A DNA stretch of 64,000 nucleotides from Streptomyces sp. HD (GCF_028369295.1 NZ_JAQMYP010000006.1:1-64000), one strand, 5' to 3'. Counted from the first letter of the stretch, positions 35,449-44,121 are shown. Numbers and translations: made by a program. The notes: a model not told the origin generated them from the sequence alone.

Positions 35449-36690
35449 CTACGGCGTCAGCGCACCCAGCGGATCGTCCAGCACCGGCTGCCACGCCAAC
35501 TCGGCCGCGCCGACCAGGCTGTTGTGGTCGAGGGTGCACGCGAGGATCGGGACGCCACCGCTCTGACCCCACAGGCTGCGGTCGGCGACGACCGCGCGGA
35601 GGCGTCCGGGGTCGGCGTCGAGGAGGGTGCGGTGGAGGCCGCCGAGGATGATGCGGTCGGGGTTGAGGATGTTGACCAGGCCGGCCAGGCCCAGGCCGAG
35701 GCGGTCGATGAGGGCCTCGGTGGCCGTACGGACCGTGGGGTCGTCGTAGTGGTCGCCGATCAGGTCCTTGGCCTGCTGGAGCAACGACACCTCGGGGCCG
35801 GGATCCCGCCCCGCCGCCGTGAGCAGGGCCAGCGGGTCGGCCTCGACGTCGAGGCAGCCCCGGCTGCCGCAGTGGCAGGGGCGGCCCTCGGGGTTCACGG
35901 TGAGGTGGCCGACCTCCAGGGCCAGGCCCGAACTGCCGGTGTGCAGGCGGCCGTCGAGCACGAGCGCACCGCCGACGCCCCGGTGCCCGGTGGCCACGCA
36001 CAGCAGGTCACGGGCGCCGCGTCCCGCGCCGTGCCGGTGTTCGGCGAGCGCGGCGAGGTTGACGTCGTTGGCGGCGAACGCCGGTCCGGTGATCCCGGCC
36101 GCGCGCACGCACTCCGTGAAGATACGGCGCACGGGGGCGCCCACGGGCCACGCCAGGTGCAGCGGGTTCAGGGCCAGGCCGTCGGGTTCGGCCACGGCGG
36201 ACGGTACGGCGAGTCCGGCGCCGACGCACCGCCGTCCGGTCGTGCGCAGCAGGTCGGCGCCCGCTTCGACGACCGAGCCGAGCACCTTGGCCGGGTCGGC
36301 GTCCACGGTCTCGCAGCCGGGCGCGGTGGCGACGATACGGCCGCCGAGGCCGACCAGGGCAGCCCGGAATCCGTCGGCGTGCACCTGTGCGGCGAGGACG
36401 ACGGGCCCGTCCTCGGCGACCGCCAGGCGGTGCGAGGGCCGGCCCTGCGATCCGGCCGCCGCGCCGGGCCGGGCGTCGACCCGGATCAGCCCGAGCGCCT
36501 CCAGCTCGGCGGCCACCGCCCCGGCCGTCGCCCGGGTCACGCCGAGCTCGGCGGTCAGGACGGCACGCGTGGGCGCGCGCCCGGTGTGCACGAGCTCCAA
36601 GGCGGGTCCGAGCGCGCCGCGCCCCCGGTCCAGCCGCGTCCTTGAGGTGGTCCCTTCCCCCGCCGGCCGGGGGTCCGCCTTGCCGCTCAT
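35449..36690 (-). CDS. ROK-family transcriptional regulator
   Basis: This 413-aa protein has an N-terminal winged helix (RAVLTAELGVTRATAGAVAA, LEALGLIRVDARP), then a ROK sugar-kinase-like domain with VGAGLAVPSAVAEPDGLALN, the Asp-containing FAANDVNLAALAEHRHG, GVGGALVLDGRLHTGSSGLA and the zinc motif CHCGSRGCLD. ROK repressors (XylR, NagC, Mlc) sense sugars. The kinase ATP motif is not obvious, as expected for a regulator. No sugar transporter adjoins it, so the target is unknown. Confidence 0.92.
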   Translation of the reverse strand: MSGKADPRPAGEGTTSRTRLDRGRGALGPALELVHTGRAPTRAVLTAELGVTRATAGAVAAELEALGLIRVDARPGAAAGSQGRPSHRLAVAEDGPVVLAAQVHADGFRAALVGLGGRIVATAPGCETVDADPAKVLGSVVEAGADLLRTTGRRCVGAGLAVPSAVAEPDGLALNPLHLAWPVGAPVRRIFTECVRAAGITGPAFAANDVNLAALAEHRHGAGRGARDLLCVATGHRGVGGALVLDGRLHTGSSGLALEVGHLTVNPEGRPCHCGSRGCLDVEADPLALLTAAGRDPGPEVSLLQQAKDLIGDHYDDPTVRTATEALIDRLGLGLAGLVNILNPDRIILGGLHRTLLDADPGRLRAVVADRSLWGQSGGVPILACTLDHNSLVGAAELAWQPVLDDPLGALTP

Positions 36691-36726
36691 GAGGGGGAGT
36701 CTCCCATGATCCGCAGTCGCCGTGGC

Positions 36727-37383
36727 CTACAGCCCGCTCACTCTGAGCGTGACGTTCAACCGCCCGGTCAGCCCCAACTCCGGCGGCGCGGTGCCCGGCT
36801 GCACGCTGGGCACACCGTGGTAGGCGAGCCGTGAGGGGCCGCCGAACACGAACAGGTCGCCGCTGCGCAGTTCGACGTCCGTGTACGGCCGGGTCCGGGT
36901 CTCGGTGTTGCCGAAGCGGAAGACACAGGTGTCGCCCAGGCTCAGCGACACGACCGGCGCGTACGACCTCTCGTCGCTGTCGCGGTGCATGCCCATGCGG
37001 GCGTCCGCGTCGTAGAAGTTGATCAGCGCGATGTCGTACGCGGCCTTCGAGTACGCCGCCTGCGGCTCGCCCAGCGTGTCCCGCACCGCGCGGCGGCCCA
37101 GCTCGCCCAGCCAGTCGGGGAACGGTTTCACTGGGGCACCGTCTCCGTCGACGACCGTACGGGCGTAGGTGTAAGGGTGCCAGTGCCAGCCGAGGCAGAC
37201 CTGCCGGGCGGTCATCGTGCCGCCGCCGGGCGTGCGGACGGTGCGCAGGCCGGCCGGTGGGCGGGCCCACTCGCGGCAGGCCTCCAGCAGCTCGCGCTGG
37301 GCCTCGGCGGCCAGCCAGTCGGGCACATGGACCGCGCCCGGCGCGACCTCCGTACGCTCCCGGGGGAACAGTTCGGCGTCCAT
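36727..37383 (-). CDS. alkB: Alpha-ketoglutarate-dependent dioxygenase AlkB
   Basis: This 218-aa Fe(II)/2-oxoglutarate enzyme removes alkyl groups from nucleic-acid bases. The iron ligands are His133 and Asp135 (MGMHRDSDE) and His189 (RLAYHGVP). The 2-oxoglutarate-binding Arg lies in the C-terminal GRLNVTLRVSG. ALINFYDADARMGMHRDSDE, APVVSLSLGDTCVFRFGN and GDLFVFGGPSRLAYHGV match E. coli AlkB closely. ATG 37383 has GGGAGG nine bases upstream; ATG 37392 is an alternative. It is divergent from rlmG, 90 bp away. Confidence 0.94.
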   Translation of the reverse strand: MDAELFPRERTEVAPGAVHVPDWLAAEAQRELLEACREWARPPAGLRTVRTPGGGTMTARQVCLGWHWHPYTYARTVVDGDGAPVKPFPDWLGELGRRAVRDTLGEPQAAYSKAAYDIALINFYDADARMGMHRDSDERSYAPVVSLSLGDTCVFRFGNTETRTRPYTDVELRSGDLFVFGGPSRLAYHGVPSVQPGTAPPELGLTGRLNVTLRVSGL

Positions 37384-37473
37384 GCCTTCCATCCTCCCCC
37401 ACCGGCCGTGAGCTGCGGCTCGGCCGACGGCGGGTGCGGGCACCTCCCCGCGGTCGCTTAGCCTTGACGCACG

Positions 37474-38619
37474 ATGAACGACCGTATGACGACGCCCTGG
37501 GGCGAGCTCGCGCCGACCCGTTTCCCCGAGGACCCGCGCGACAGGCTGCGCGCCTGGGACGCCTCCGACGAATACCTCCTCAGGCACCTGGCGGAGCAGG
37601 AGATCCCGCGCTCCGGCACGGTCGTGGTCGTCGGTGACCGCTGGGGCGCCCTGGTCACGGCGCTCGCGGCGCACCGGCCGACGCAGATCACGGACTCCTA
37701 CCTCGCCCAGGAGGCGACGCGGGCCAACCTCGCCCGCGCCGGGGTCGAGGCCGGTACCGTGCGGCTGCTCACCACGCAGGATCCGCCGCCCGCCCGCGTC
37801 GATCTCCTGCTGATCAGGGTGCCCAGGAGTCTGGCGCTGCTGGAGGACCAGCTGCATCGGCTGGCGCCCTCGGTGCACGAGGGCACGGTGATCGTCGGCA
37901 CGGGCATGGTGAAGGAGATCCACACCTCGACGCTCCAGCTGTTCGAGCGGATCCTCGGCCCGACCCGCACCTCGCTCGCCGAGAAGAAGGCCCGGCTGAT
38001 CTTCTGCACGCCCGACCCCTCCCAGCGACGGCCCGCGAACCCGTGGCCGCACACCTACGCCCTCCCCGACGGCGTCGGCGCGGTCTCGGGGCGCACGGTC
38101 GTCAATCACGCGGGCGTGTTCTGCGCCGACCGGCTCGACATCGGCACGCGGTTCTTCCTGGGGCAGCTGCCGGACGGGAAGGGGCTGCGGCGGGTGGTGG
38201 ATCTCGGGTGCGGCAACGGGGTCGTCGGTACGGCGGTGGCGCTGGCGAACCCGGAGGCCGAGGTGCTGTTCGTGGACGAGTCGTTCCAGGCGGTGGCCTC
38301 GGCGGAGGCGACGTACCGGGCGAACGGGGTTCCCGGGCACGCCGAGTTCCGGGTCGGGGACGGGATGGCGGGCGTACCGGCCGGAAGTGTCGACCTCGTG
38401 CTGAACAATCCGCCGTTCCACTCGCATCAGGCGACGACCGATGCGACGGCCTGGCGGATGTTCACGGGGGCGCGGCGGGCGCTGAAGCCGGGCGGTGAGC
38501 TGTGGGTGATCGGCAACCGGCATCTCGGCTACCACGTGAAACTGCGGCGGTTGTTCGGCAACAGCCAACTGGTCGCGAGCGACCCGAAGTTCGTGGTGCT
38601 GCGGGCCGTGAAGCGGTAG
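37474..38619 (+). CDS. rlmG: 23S rRNA (guanine-N2)-methyltransferase, RlmG-like
   Basis: This 381-aa class I SAM methyltransferase is of the RsmC/RlmG type. An N-terminal catalytically silent Rossmann-like half (about 1-190, VVVVGDRWGALVTALAAHRP) precedes the active half, with the SAM motif VVDLGCGNGVVGTAVA (about 241-256) and the guanine-N2 signature LNNPPFHSHQ (about 308-317). LFVDESFQAVASAEATYRAN is typical of RlmG. E. coli RlmG methylates G1835 of 23S rRNA; the same target is inferred. The start is ATG at 37474; a second ATG four codons on is also possible. Confidence 0.92.
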   Translation: MNDRMTTPWGELAPTRFPEDPRDRLRAWDASDEYLLRHLAEQEIPRSGTVVVVGDRWGALVTALAAHRPTQITDSYLAQEATRANLARAGVEAGTVRLLTTQDPPPARVDLLLIRVPRSLALLEDQLHRLAPSVHEGTVIVGTGMVKEIHTSTLQLFERILGPTRTSLAEKKARLIFCTPDPSQRRPANPWPHTYALPDGVGAVSGRTVVNHAGVFCADRLDIGTRFFLGQLPDGKGLRRVVDLGCGNGVVGTAVALANPEAEVLFVDESFQAVASAEATYRANGVPGHAEFRVGDGMAGVPAGSVDLVLNNPPFHSHQATTDATAWRMFTGARRALKPGGELWVIGNRHLGYHVKLRRLFGNSQLVASDPKFVVLRAVKR

Positions 38620-38645
38620 CCGCGGCGCCCGTGGTGGGCAGCGGG

Positions 38646-39500
38646 TCAGGGAGCGCTCAGCACCCGGATGGTGCGGGCCACCGTCTGCACCATCGCCTCC
38701 CGCCCCACGCTGAGGTACTTGCGTGAGTCGACCGCCTCGGGATGGGTGGCGAGGAACTCCCGGATCGCGGTCGTCATGGCGATGTTCAGGGCCGTGCCGA
38801 CGTTGACCTTGGCGATGCCGCCCGCGACCGCCGCTCTCAGTTCGCCGTCGGGGACGCCGGAGGAGCCGTGCAGGACGAGCGGGATGTCCAGGCCGGCGGA
38901 GAGGCGTTTGAGGAGGTCGTGGTCGAGCGTCGCGGTACGGGTGGTCATGGCGTGCGAGCTGCCGATGGCGACGGCGAGGGCGTCGACACCGGAGTCGGTG
39001 ACGAAGGCGTGCGCCTCGGCCGGGTCGGTGCGGGCGCCGGGCGCGTGGGCGTCGAGCGGCGGCTCGCCGTTCTTGCCGCCGAGCCGGCCCAACTCGGCCT
39101 CGATCCAGAGGCCTTGGGCATGCGCCCAGTCGACGGCGGCCTTCGTCGCGGCCAGGTTGTCCGCGTACGGCAGCCGGGCCGCGTCGTACATCACCGAGCT
39201 GAACCCGGCGGCCGGCGCCTGCCGCAGCAGGTCGTCGCTCTGGATGTGGTCGAGGTGCAGTGCGACGGGGACGGCGGCGCGTTCGGCGGCGGCGACGGCC
39301 GCACGGGCCAGCGGCAGAAGACGCCCGTAGCGGAACTTGACGGCGTTCTCGCTGACCTGGAGGACGACGGGCGCGCCCACCGACTCCGCGCCGGCGATGA
39401 CGGCCTCGACATGCTCCAGGGTGATGACGTTGAAGGCGGCGACTGCGGAACGGGCTGCGGCGGCGCGGGTGATGAGCTCGCCGGTGGTCGCGAGGGGCAC
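38646..39500 (-). CDS. Class II ketose-bisphosphate aldolase (GatY/KbaY/Fba-like)
   Basis: This 284-aa aldolase has the family motifs SAVAAFNVITLEHVEAVIAG, the zinc ligand segment VALHLDHIQSDD (catalytic Asp and zinc His), SSVMYDAARLPYADNLAATK, VDALAVAIGSSHAMT (zinc His), PLVLHGSSGVPDGELRAAVA (zinc His) and KVNVGTALNIAM (phosphate binding). Relatives cleave tagatose- or fructose-1,6-bisphosphate. GTG 39500 is chosen because AAGGA lies six bases upstream. The SIS-domain isomerase gene precedes it by 76 bp on the same strand, and an AgaR-like regulator is divergent, so an amino-sugar or tagatose-type catabolic operon is likely. Confidence 0.9.
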   Translation of the reverse strand: MPLATTGELITRAAAARSAVAAFNVITLEHVEAVIAGAESVGAPVVLQVSENAVKFRYGRLLPLARAAVAAAERAAVPVALHLDHIQSDDLLRQAPAAGFSSVMYDAARLPYADNLAATKAAVDWAHAQGLWIEAELGRLGGKNGEPPLDAHAPGARTDPAEAHAFVTDSGVDALAVAIGSSHAMTTRTATLDHDLLKRLSAGLDIPLVLHGSSGVPDGELRAAVAGGIAKVNVGTALNIAMTTAIREFLATHPEAVDSRKYLSVGREAMVQTVARTIRVLSAP

Positions 39501-39576
39501 GGCTGTCCTTTCTCGGCGCGGGAGGGGACGCGTCTCGACGTATGACGCCACGCGTCCCGGTCTCTGACGGGACGTG

Positions 39577-40458
39577 TCAGGGGGCGAGGATCACCGAGCG
39601 GGTGAGGTGGCGCGGCTGGTCCGGGTCGAGGCCGCGGGCCACGGCGACGGCGACCGCGAGCCGCTGGGCGCGGACCAGTTCGGCGAGGGGGTCGAGGCGG
39701 CCCTCGATCCACAGCCCGCCCGTGGCGCGGACCTGTTCGGCGAGCCCTTCGGGTGCCTCGCCGAACATCCAGGTCGCCGTGCCGCTGGTGGTGATGCTGA
39801 TCGGGCCGTGCCGGTACTCCATGGCCGGGTAGGCCTCGGTCCAGGACAGCGACGCCTCGCGCATCTTCAGCCCGGCCTCATTGGCCAGGCCCACGGTCCA
39901 GCCGCGCCCCAGGAACGTGAACTGCCCGCACGCCACGAGCCCTTCGGGCAGCTCGCCGGCGAGCGCGGTGCGGGCGTCGGCGACGATCGTGTCGGTGTGC
40001 AGACCGAGGTGGGCACGGAGCAGGGTGAGGGCGGTGGTGGCGAACCGGGTCTGCACGACGGACCGTTCGTCCGCGTAGTCCAGGACGGCGACCTCGTCCG
40101 CGGCCGCCATGACGGGCGTGTCCGGGTCGGCGGTGATCGCCGTGGTGGGCGTGCGCCCCTTCAGCTTCCCCAGCAGATCGAGGACTTCCGTTGTGGTCCC
40201 GGAGCGGCTGAGGGCGAGGACCCGGTCGTACGTCCGCCCGTACGGGAACTCCGACGCGGCGAAGGCGTCCGTCTCCCCCGCGCCCGATTCCTCGCGCAGC
40301 GCGGCGAACGCCTGCGCCATGAAGTACGACGTGCCGCAGCCGACGACCGCGACCCGCTCCCCCGGCGCCGGCAGCGCCCCGCGGAGGCCGGTCGCCTCCG
40401 CCGCGCCGCGCGCCCAGCACTCGGGCTGGCTGTTGAGCTCGTCCTCGACATGCGTCAT
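39577..40458 (-). CDS. SIS-domain sugar isomerase/deaminase (AgaS/GlmS-C-like)
   Basis: This 293-aa protein has two SIS domains. The first is at ERVAVVGCGTSYFMAQAFAA and RVLALSRSGTTTEVLDLL. The second is at FTFLGRGWTVGLANEAGLKM with REASLSWTEAYPAMEYRHGP. The EAYPAMEYRHGPIS segment resembles the isomerase half of GlmS and AgaS-type aldose-ketose isomerases that act on phosphorylated amino sugars. ATG 40458 follows AAGGA. It is the first gene of the leftward operon with the aldolase and is divergent from the DeoR-type gene. Confidence 0.9.
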   Translation of the reverse strand: MTHVEDELNSQPECWARGAAEATGLRGALPAPGERVAVVGCGTSYFMAQAFAALREESGAGETDAFAASEFPYGRTYDRVLALSRSGTTTEVLDLLGKLKGRTPTTAITADPDTPVMAAADEVAVLDYADERSVVQTRFATTALTLLRAHLGLHTDTIVADARTALAGELPEGLVACGQFTFLGRGWTVGLANEAGLKMREASLSWTEAYPAMEYRHGPISITTSGTATWMFGEAPEGLAEQVRATGGLWIEGRLDPLAELVRAQRLAVAVAVARGLDPDQPRHLTRSVILAP

Positions 40459-40489
40459 GCCGCCATCCTTCCGGCCCACCCCGAGTTCT

Positions 40490-40550
40490 CGTGATTGTTC
40501 ATGCAAGATATAGCCACCTTTCGAGCAGAATCAAGCAATACAGCTGAGAG
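40490..40550. promoter_or_regulatory. AT-rich divergent promoter/operator region
   Basis: An unusually AT-rich patch sits between the divergent SIS gene and AgaR-like gene. It holds GATTGTTCATG on the plus strand and a related TATTGCTTGAT on the minus strand (imperfect inverted copies, about 35 bp apart). It is a plausible binding region for the adjacent DeoR-family protein; the half-site match is weak. Confidence 0.4.
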
Positions 40551-40591
40551 GGGTGCGCTAAGGTCGCCGGAGATCGAGGAATGGAGGGCGG

Positions 40592-41371
40592 ATGTCGCGC
40601 GACGCCCGCTGGAAGACGCTGCTGGAGCTGCTCGTCGAGCGGGGCCGGCTGGACGTCGAGGAGGCGGCCGCCGAGCTGGAGGTGTCGGCCGCGACGATCC
40701 GGCGTGACTTCGACCAGCTCGCCGAGCAGCAGATGCTGGTGCGCACGCGCGGCGGCGCCGTCGTGCACGGGGTGTCGTACGAACTGCCGCTGCGCTACAA
40801 GACCGCCCGGCACGTCTCCGAGAAGCAGCGCGTCGCCAAGGCGGTGGCCGATCTGATCGCGCCCGGCGAGGCGGTGGGGCTGACCGGTGGGACGACGACC
40901 ACCGAGGTGGCGCGCGCCCTGGCCGTGCGCAGCGACCTGGCGTCCGGCACGCCCGCGCTGACCGTCGTCACGAACGCGCTCAACATCGCCAACGAACTGG
41001 CCGTGCGCCCCCAGTTCAAGATCGTGGTCACGGGCGGGGTCGCGCGCCCGCAGTCGTACGAGCTCATCGGGCCGCTCGCGGACGGGGTGCTCGCCCAGAT
41101 CACCATCGATGTGGCGGTGCTCGGCGTCGTCGCCTTCGACCTCACGCACGGCGCCGCCGCGCACGACGAGGCGGAGGCGGCGATCAACCGGCTGCTGTGC
41201 GAGCGGGCCGAGCGGGTGATCGTGGCCGCGGACTCCAGCAAGCTGGGGCAGCGGGCGTTCGCCCGGATCTGCGCGGCCGACGCGGTGGACACACTGGTCA
41301 CGGACACGGCGGCCGACCCGGAGACGGTGCGGCGCTTCGAGGAGGCGGGCCTGCGGGTGGTCACGGTCTGA
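40592..41371 (+). CDS. DeoR-family regulator (AgaR/GlpR-like)
   Basis: This 259-aa protein has a DeoR winged helix (WKTLLELLVERGRLDVEEAA, AELEVSAATIRRDFDQLAEQ, LVRTRGGAVVHGVSYELPLR) and a sugar-phosphate-sensing domain (GLTGGTTTTEVARALAVRSD, VVTNALNIANELA, VVTGGVARPQSYELIGPLAD, VIVAADSSKLGQRAFARI). YELPLRYK is typical of AgaR-like members. It probably represses the divergent SIS-aldolase operon, with a phosphorylated sugar as inducer. Confidence 0.92.
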   Translation: MSRDARWKTLLELLVERGRLDVEEAAAELEVSAATIRRDFDQLAEQQMLVRTRGGAVVHGVSYELPLRYKTARHVSEKQRVAKAVADLIAPGEAVGLTGGTTTTEVARALAVRSDLASGTPALTVVTNALNIANELAVRPQFKIVVTGGVARPQSYELIGPLADGVLAQITIDVAVLGVVAFDLTHGAAAHDEAEAAINRLLCERAERVIVAADSSKLGQRAFARICAADAVDTLVTDTAADPETVRRFEEAGLRVVTV

Positions 41372-41502
41372 CCGGCGCCCCGAGCCGCCGCCGATTCCCG
41401 AGCCCTTCACCCCCGCCCTCGCCCCGCCCTGATCCCGGCACCCGCCCGGCCGATTCCACCTACGCTGGGAGCGAGGCGCGTGGTCGGCCCAGGGAGGCTG
41501 CG

Positions 41503-43350
41503 ATGAGCACGACACCGATCGACCAGGACGGACCGGCGGCTGCGCGGCGGCCGGGGCGTTATCTGCCGATCGCCGAGCACGGGCTGATCGGCGATCTGCG
41601 CAGTGTGGCCCTGGTCGGGACCGACGGCACGATCGACTGGTACTGCTGCCCGGCCTTCGACGCGCCGAGTGTCTTCGCGGCGATCCTGGACGCGGAGCGG
41701 GGCGGCTGCTTCGAGCTGGCGGCCACGGTGCCGGCGAAGACCAAGCAGTTCTACTTTCCCGACACGAACGTCCTGATCACCCGTTTCTTCACCGAGGACG
41801 GCGTCGGCGAGGTACAGGACTTCATGCCGGTCGACGGCGGCTCGTTCGAGGCGGAACGCCACCGGCTGATCCGGCGCGTGGTGTGCGTACGCGGATCCAT
41901 CCCGTTCCGGACGCGCGTGGCGCCGCGCTTCGACTACGGAGCGGCGCCGCACACCGTGCGCAGGGTCGGCGACGTCGCGGTGTTCGAGTCCGAGAAGCTG
42001 TCGCTCGGGCTGACCTCGACCGTGCCGCTGGAGGTCGACGACCTGGACGCGCACGCCGAGTTCAAGCTCGCCCAGGGCGAGTCGGCGGTGTTCGCACTGG
42101 ACCAGGTCGGCGGCGAGGTGACCCCGCGCCGGTGCGCGCACAGCGAGGCCGAGGCGCAGTTCAACAGCACGGTCGACTACTGGCGGCACTGGCTGTCCGC
42201 CTCCAAGTACCGGGGCCGCTGGCGGGAGATGGTGCACCGCTCCGCCCTCACCCTGAAGCTGCTCACCTACGCGCCGACCGGCGCCATCGTGGCCGCGCCG
42301 ACGACGAGCCTGCCCGAACAGATCGGCGGCGAACGCAACTGGGACTACCGGTACGTGTGGGTGCGCGACGCCGCCTTCTGTGTGTACGCGCTGCTGCGGC
42401 TGGGCTTCACCAGCGAGGCCGAGGCCTTCATGAACTTCGTGACCCGGCACATCACCCCGGGCGACGGCAAGCCGTCCGGCCCGCTGCAGATCATGTACGG
42501 CATCGACGGCCGCGCCGATCTGCCGGAGCGTGAACTCGGCCATCTTGAGGGGCATCTCGCCTCCGCCCCGGTACGGATCGGCAACGCCGCCTCCGACCAG
42601 CTCCAGCTCGACATCTACGGTGCGCTGATCGACTCGATCTACCTGTACGACAAATGGGCGGAGCCCGTCTCCAGCGACCAGTGGGACGATGTGTGCGCGC
42701 TGGTGGACTGGGTGTGCGAGCACTGGGACCAGCCCGACGAGGGCATCTGGGAGACCCGCGGCGGCCGCAAGAACTTCCTGTACTCGCGCCTGATGTGCTG
42801 GGTGGCGATCGAGCGGGCGATCCGCATGGCCAACCGGCGCGGACTGCCCGCCGATCTGCCCCGCTGGCAGGCGTGCCGGGACACGATCTACCGGCGGATC
42901 ATGAAGCGCGGCTGGTCCGAGACGCGTCAGGCGTTCGTCCAGCACGAGGACGGTGACGTGCTGGACGCGGCCGTACTGATGATGCCGCTGTCGAAGTTCA
43001 TCGCGCCGACCGATCCCAAGTGGCTGTCCACCCTGGACGCCCTCACCCAGGAGCTGGTGTCCGACTCGCTGGTCTACCGCTACGACCCGGGAGCGAGCCC
43101 CGACGGGCTGCGCGGCGACGAGGGCACGTTCTCGATCTGCTCGTTCTGGTACGTCGAGGCGATGGTCCGGGCCGGCCGGGTGGACGAGGCACGGCTCGCC
43201 TTCGAGAAGATGCTGACGTACGCCAACCATCTGGGCCTGTACGCCGAGGAGATCAGCCACACCGGTGAGCAGCAGGGCAACTTCCCGCAGGCGTTCACCC
43301 ACCTCGCCCTGATCAGTGCGGCCTTCAACCTCGACCGCGCCCTGGGATGA
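41503..43350 (+). CDS. Glycoside hydrolase family 15 (trehalase/glucoamylase-like)
   Basis: This 615-aa protein is cytosolic (no signal peptide). It has the trehalase-like N-terminal domain (YLPIAEHGLIGDLRSVALVG, TDGTIDWYCCPAFDAPSVFA) and an (alpha/alpha)6 GH15 catalytic domain with GGERNWDYRYVWVRDAAFCV, the acidic DEGIWETRGGRKNFLYSRLM and the C-terminal ISHTGEQQGNFPQAFTHLAL. In mycobacteria, enzymes with this architecture are trehalases; others hydrolyse alpha-1,4-glucans. The conserved Glu in the two latter motifs are the likely catalytic residues. The ATG at 41503 lies behind AGGGAGG. Confidence 0.92.
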   Translation: MSTTPIDQDGPAAARRPGRYLPIAEHGLIGDLRSVALVGTDGTIDWYCCPAFDAPSVFAAILDAERGGCFELAATVPAKTKQFYFPDTNVLITRFFTEDGVGEVQDFMPVDGGSFEAERHRLIRRVVCVRGSIPFRTRVAPRFDYGAAPHTVRRVGDVAVFESEKLSLGLTSTVPLEVDDLDAHAEFKLAQGESAVFALDQVGGEVTPRRCAHSEAEAQFNSTVDYWRHWLSASKYRGRWREMVHRSALTLKLLTYAPTGAIVAAPTTSLPEQIGGERNWDYRYVWVRDAAFCVYALLRLGFTSEAEAFMNFVTRHITPGDGKPSGPLQIMYGIDGRADLPERELGHLEGHLASAPVRIGNAASDQLQLDIYGALIDSIYLYDKWAEPVSSDQWDDVCALVDWVCEHWDQPDEGIWETRGGRKNFLYSRLMCWVAIERAIRMANRRGLPADLPRWQACRDTIYRRIMKRGWSETRQAFVQHEDGDVLDAAVLMMPLSKFIAPTDPKWLSTLDALTQELVSDSLVYRYDPGASPDGLRGDEGTFSICSFWYVEAMVRAGRVDEARLAFEKMLTYANHLGLYAEEISHTGEQQGNFPQAFTHLALISAAFNLDRALG

Positions 43351-43387
43351 CGGGAGTTGACCGGTTTCACCGGCGAGACAATCGAAC

Positions 43388-43406
43388 TTAGGTGAGGCTA
43401 ACCTAA
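43388..43406 (+). promoter_or_regulatory. Iron box (DmdR/IdeR operator)
   Basis: TTAGGTGAGGCTAACCTAA, an almost perfect 19-bp match to the DmdR/IdeR consensus TTAGGTTAGSCTAACCTAA. It lies 60 bp upstream of the isochorismatase-like gene, which is therefore expected to be repressed when iron is sufficient. Confidence 0.93.
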
Positions 43407-43409
43407 ATA

Positions 43410-43444
43410 GGGGCGCGGCGGAGCCGCATATCTGTGCAGCCCCG
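43410..43444 (+). repeat. Streptomyces-type intergenic repeat, partial copy
   Basis: This segment contains GCGGCGGAGCCGCATAT followed by CAGCCCCG. The same sequence in the same orientation occurs at about 61923-61951 inside an NRPS gene. Here it lies in the leader between iron box and isochorismatase-like start codon. Confidence 0.7.
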
Positions 43445-43466
43445 ACTCACCGAAGGGCAAACCGAG

Positions 43467-44114
43467 ATGACCTCTGGCTCGATCTTCCCGTACGTCATGC
43501 CGACTCCCGCGATGCTCCCCGACGATCCGACCGGGTGGCTCCTCGACCCGGGCCGGGCTGCGCTCCTGGTGCTCAATCTGCAGCGGCGCTTCCTGCGGGA
43601 ACTGGTCCGTCAGGGCACCCCGGTCGCCGAACTCCTCGTGAACGCGGGCAAGTTGATGGACACCGCCCATGCCGTGGGCGTCCCGGTCATCCACTCGGTG
43701 CCGGCCGGCGAGCGGGGCCCCGCCCCCACCGGACGCCCCTTTGGCCCACCCGCCGACCGGGGCGGCGAGGCGTTCGCCGAGCAGGTGCTGCCGCACATCG
43801 GCGACACCGTGCTCACCGCGCGGAAGTACAGCGCGTTCGCCCGGACCCGGCTGGACAGCCGCTTACGGGAGCTGAGGCGCGATCAGGTGGTGGTCGTCGG
43901 GTTGTTCGCCCGGGTCGGCGTGCTGATGACGGCCGCCGACGCCTGGGTGGCGGACCTGGAGCCGTTCGTCGTCGCGGACGCCATCGCCGATGTGTCCGCC
44001 GGGAGCCACGAGTTCGCGCTGGAGTGGGTGGCGGACACCTGCGGGGCGGTGACGTCCACGGATCGCGTGGTGACGCTCTTCGACCCCGCCGTGCCCACGG
44101 CGGAAGCGGTCTGA
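43467..44114 (+). CDS. Isochorismatase-like protein with degenerate active site
   Basis: This 215-aa protein aligns along its length with the EntB/DhbB/PhzD isochorismatase domain (PTGWLLDPGRAALLVLNLQR, DTVLTARKYSAFARTRLDSR, PFVVADAIADVSAGSHEFAL). From memory of EntB, the catalytic Asp of LLIHDMQ is Asn here (LLVLNLQ), the Lys of VKWRYSAF is Ala (TARKYSAF), and YAHIG is FARVG. Normal isochorismatase chemistry is therefore doubtful. It lacks the aryl carrier domain fused in EntB; that domain occurs instead at the N-terminus of the nearby NRPS. An iron box upstream ties it to siderophore production. ATG 43467 is supported by GAAGGG. It converges with the hydroxylase gene, seven bases apart. Confidence 0.87.
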   Translation: MTSGSIFPYVMPTPAMLPDDPTGWLLDPGRAALLVLNLQRRFLRELVRQGTPVAELLVNAGKLMDTAHAVGVPVIHSVPAGERGPAPTGRPFGPPADRGGEAFAEQVLPHIGDTVLTARKYSAFARTRLDSRLRELRRDQVVVVGLFARVGVLMTAADAWVADLEPFVVADAIADVSAGSHEFALEWVADTCGAVTSTDRVVTLFDPAVPTAEAV

Positions 44115-44121
44115 CCCCGGC

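Noticed and set aside
43434..43466. Earlier start for the isochorismatase-like gene
   Set aside because: The extra codons come from the repeat-derived leader; ATG 43467 has a better ribosome site and matches the family N-terminus.
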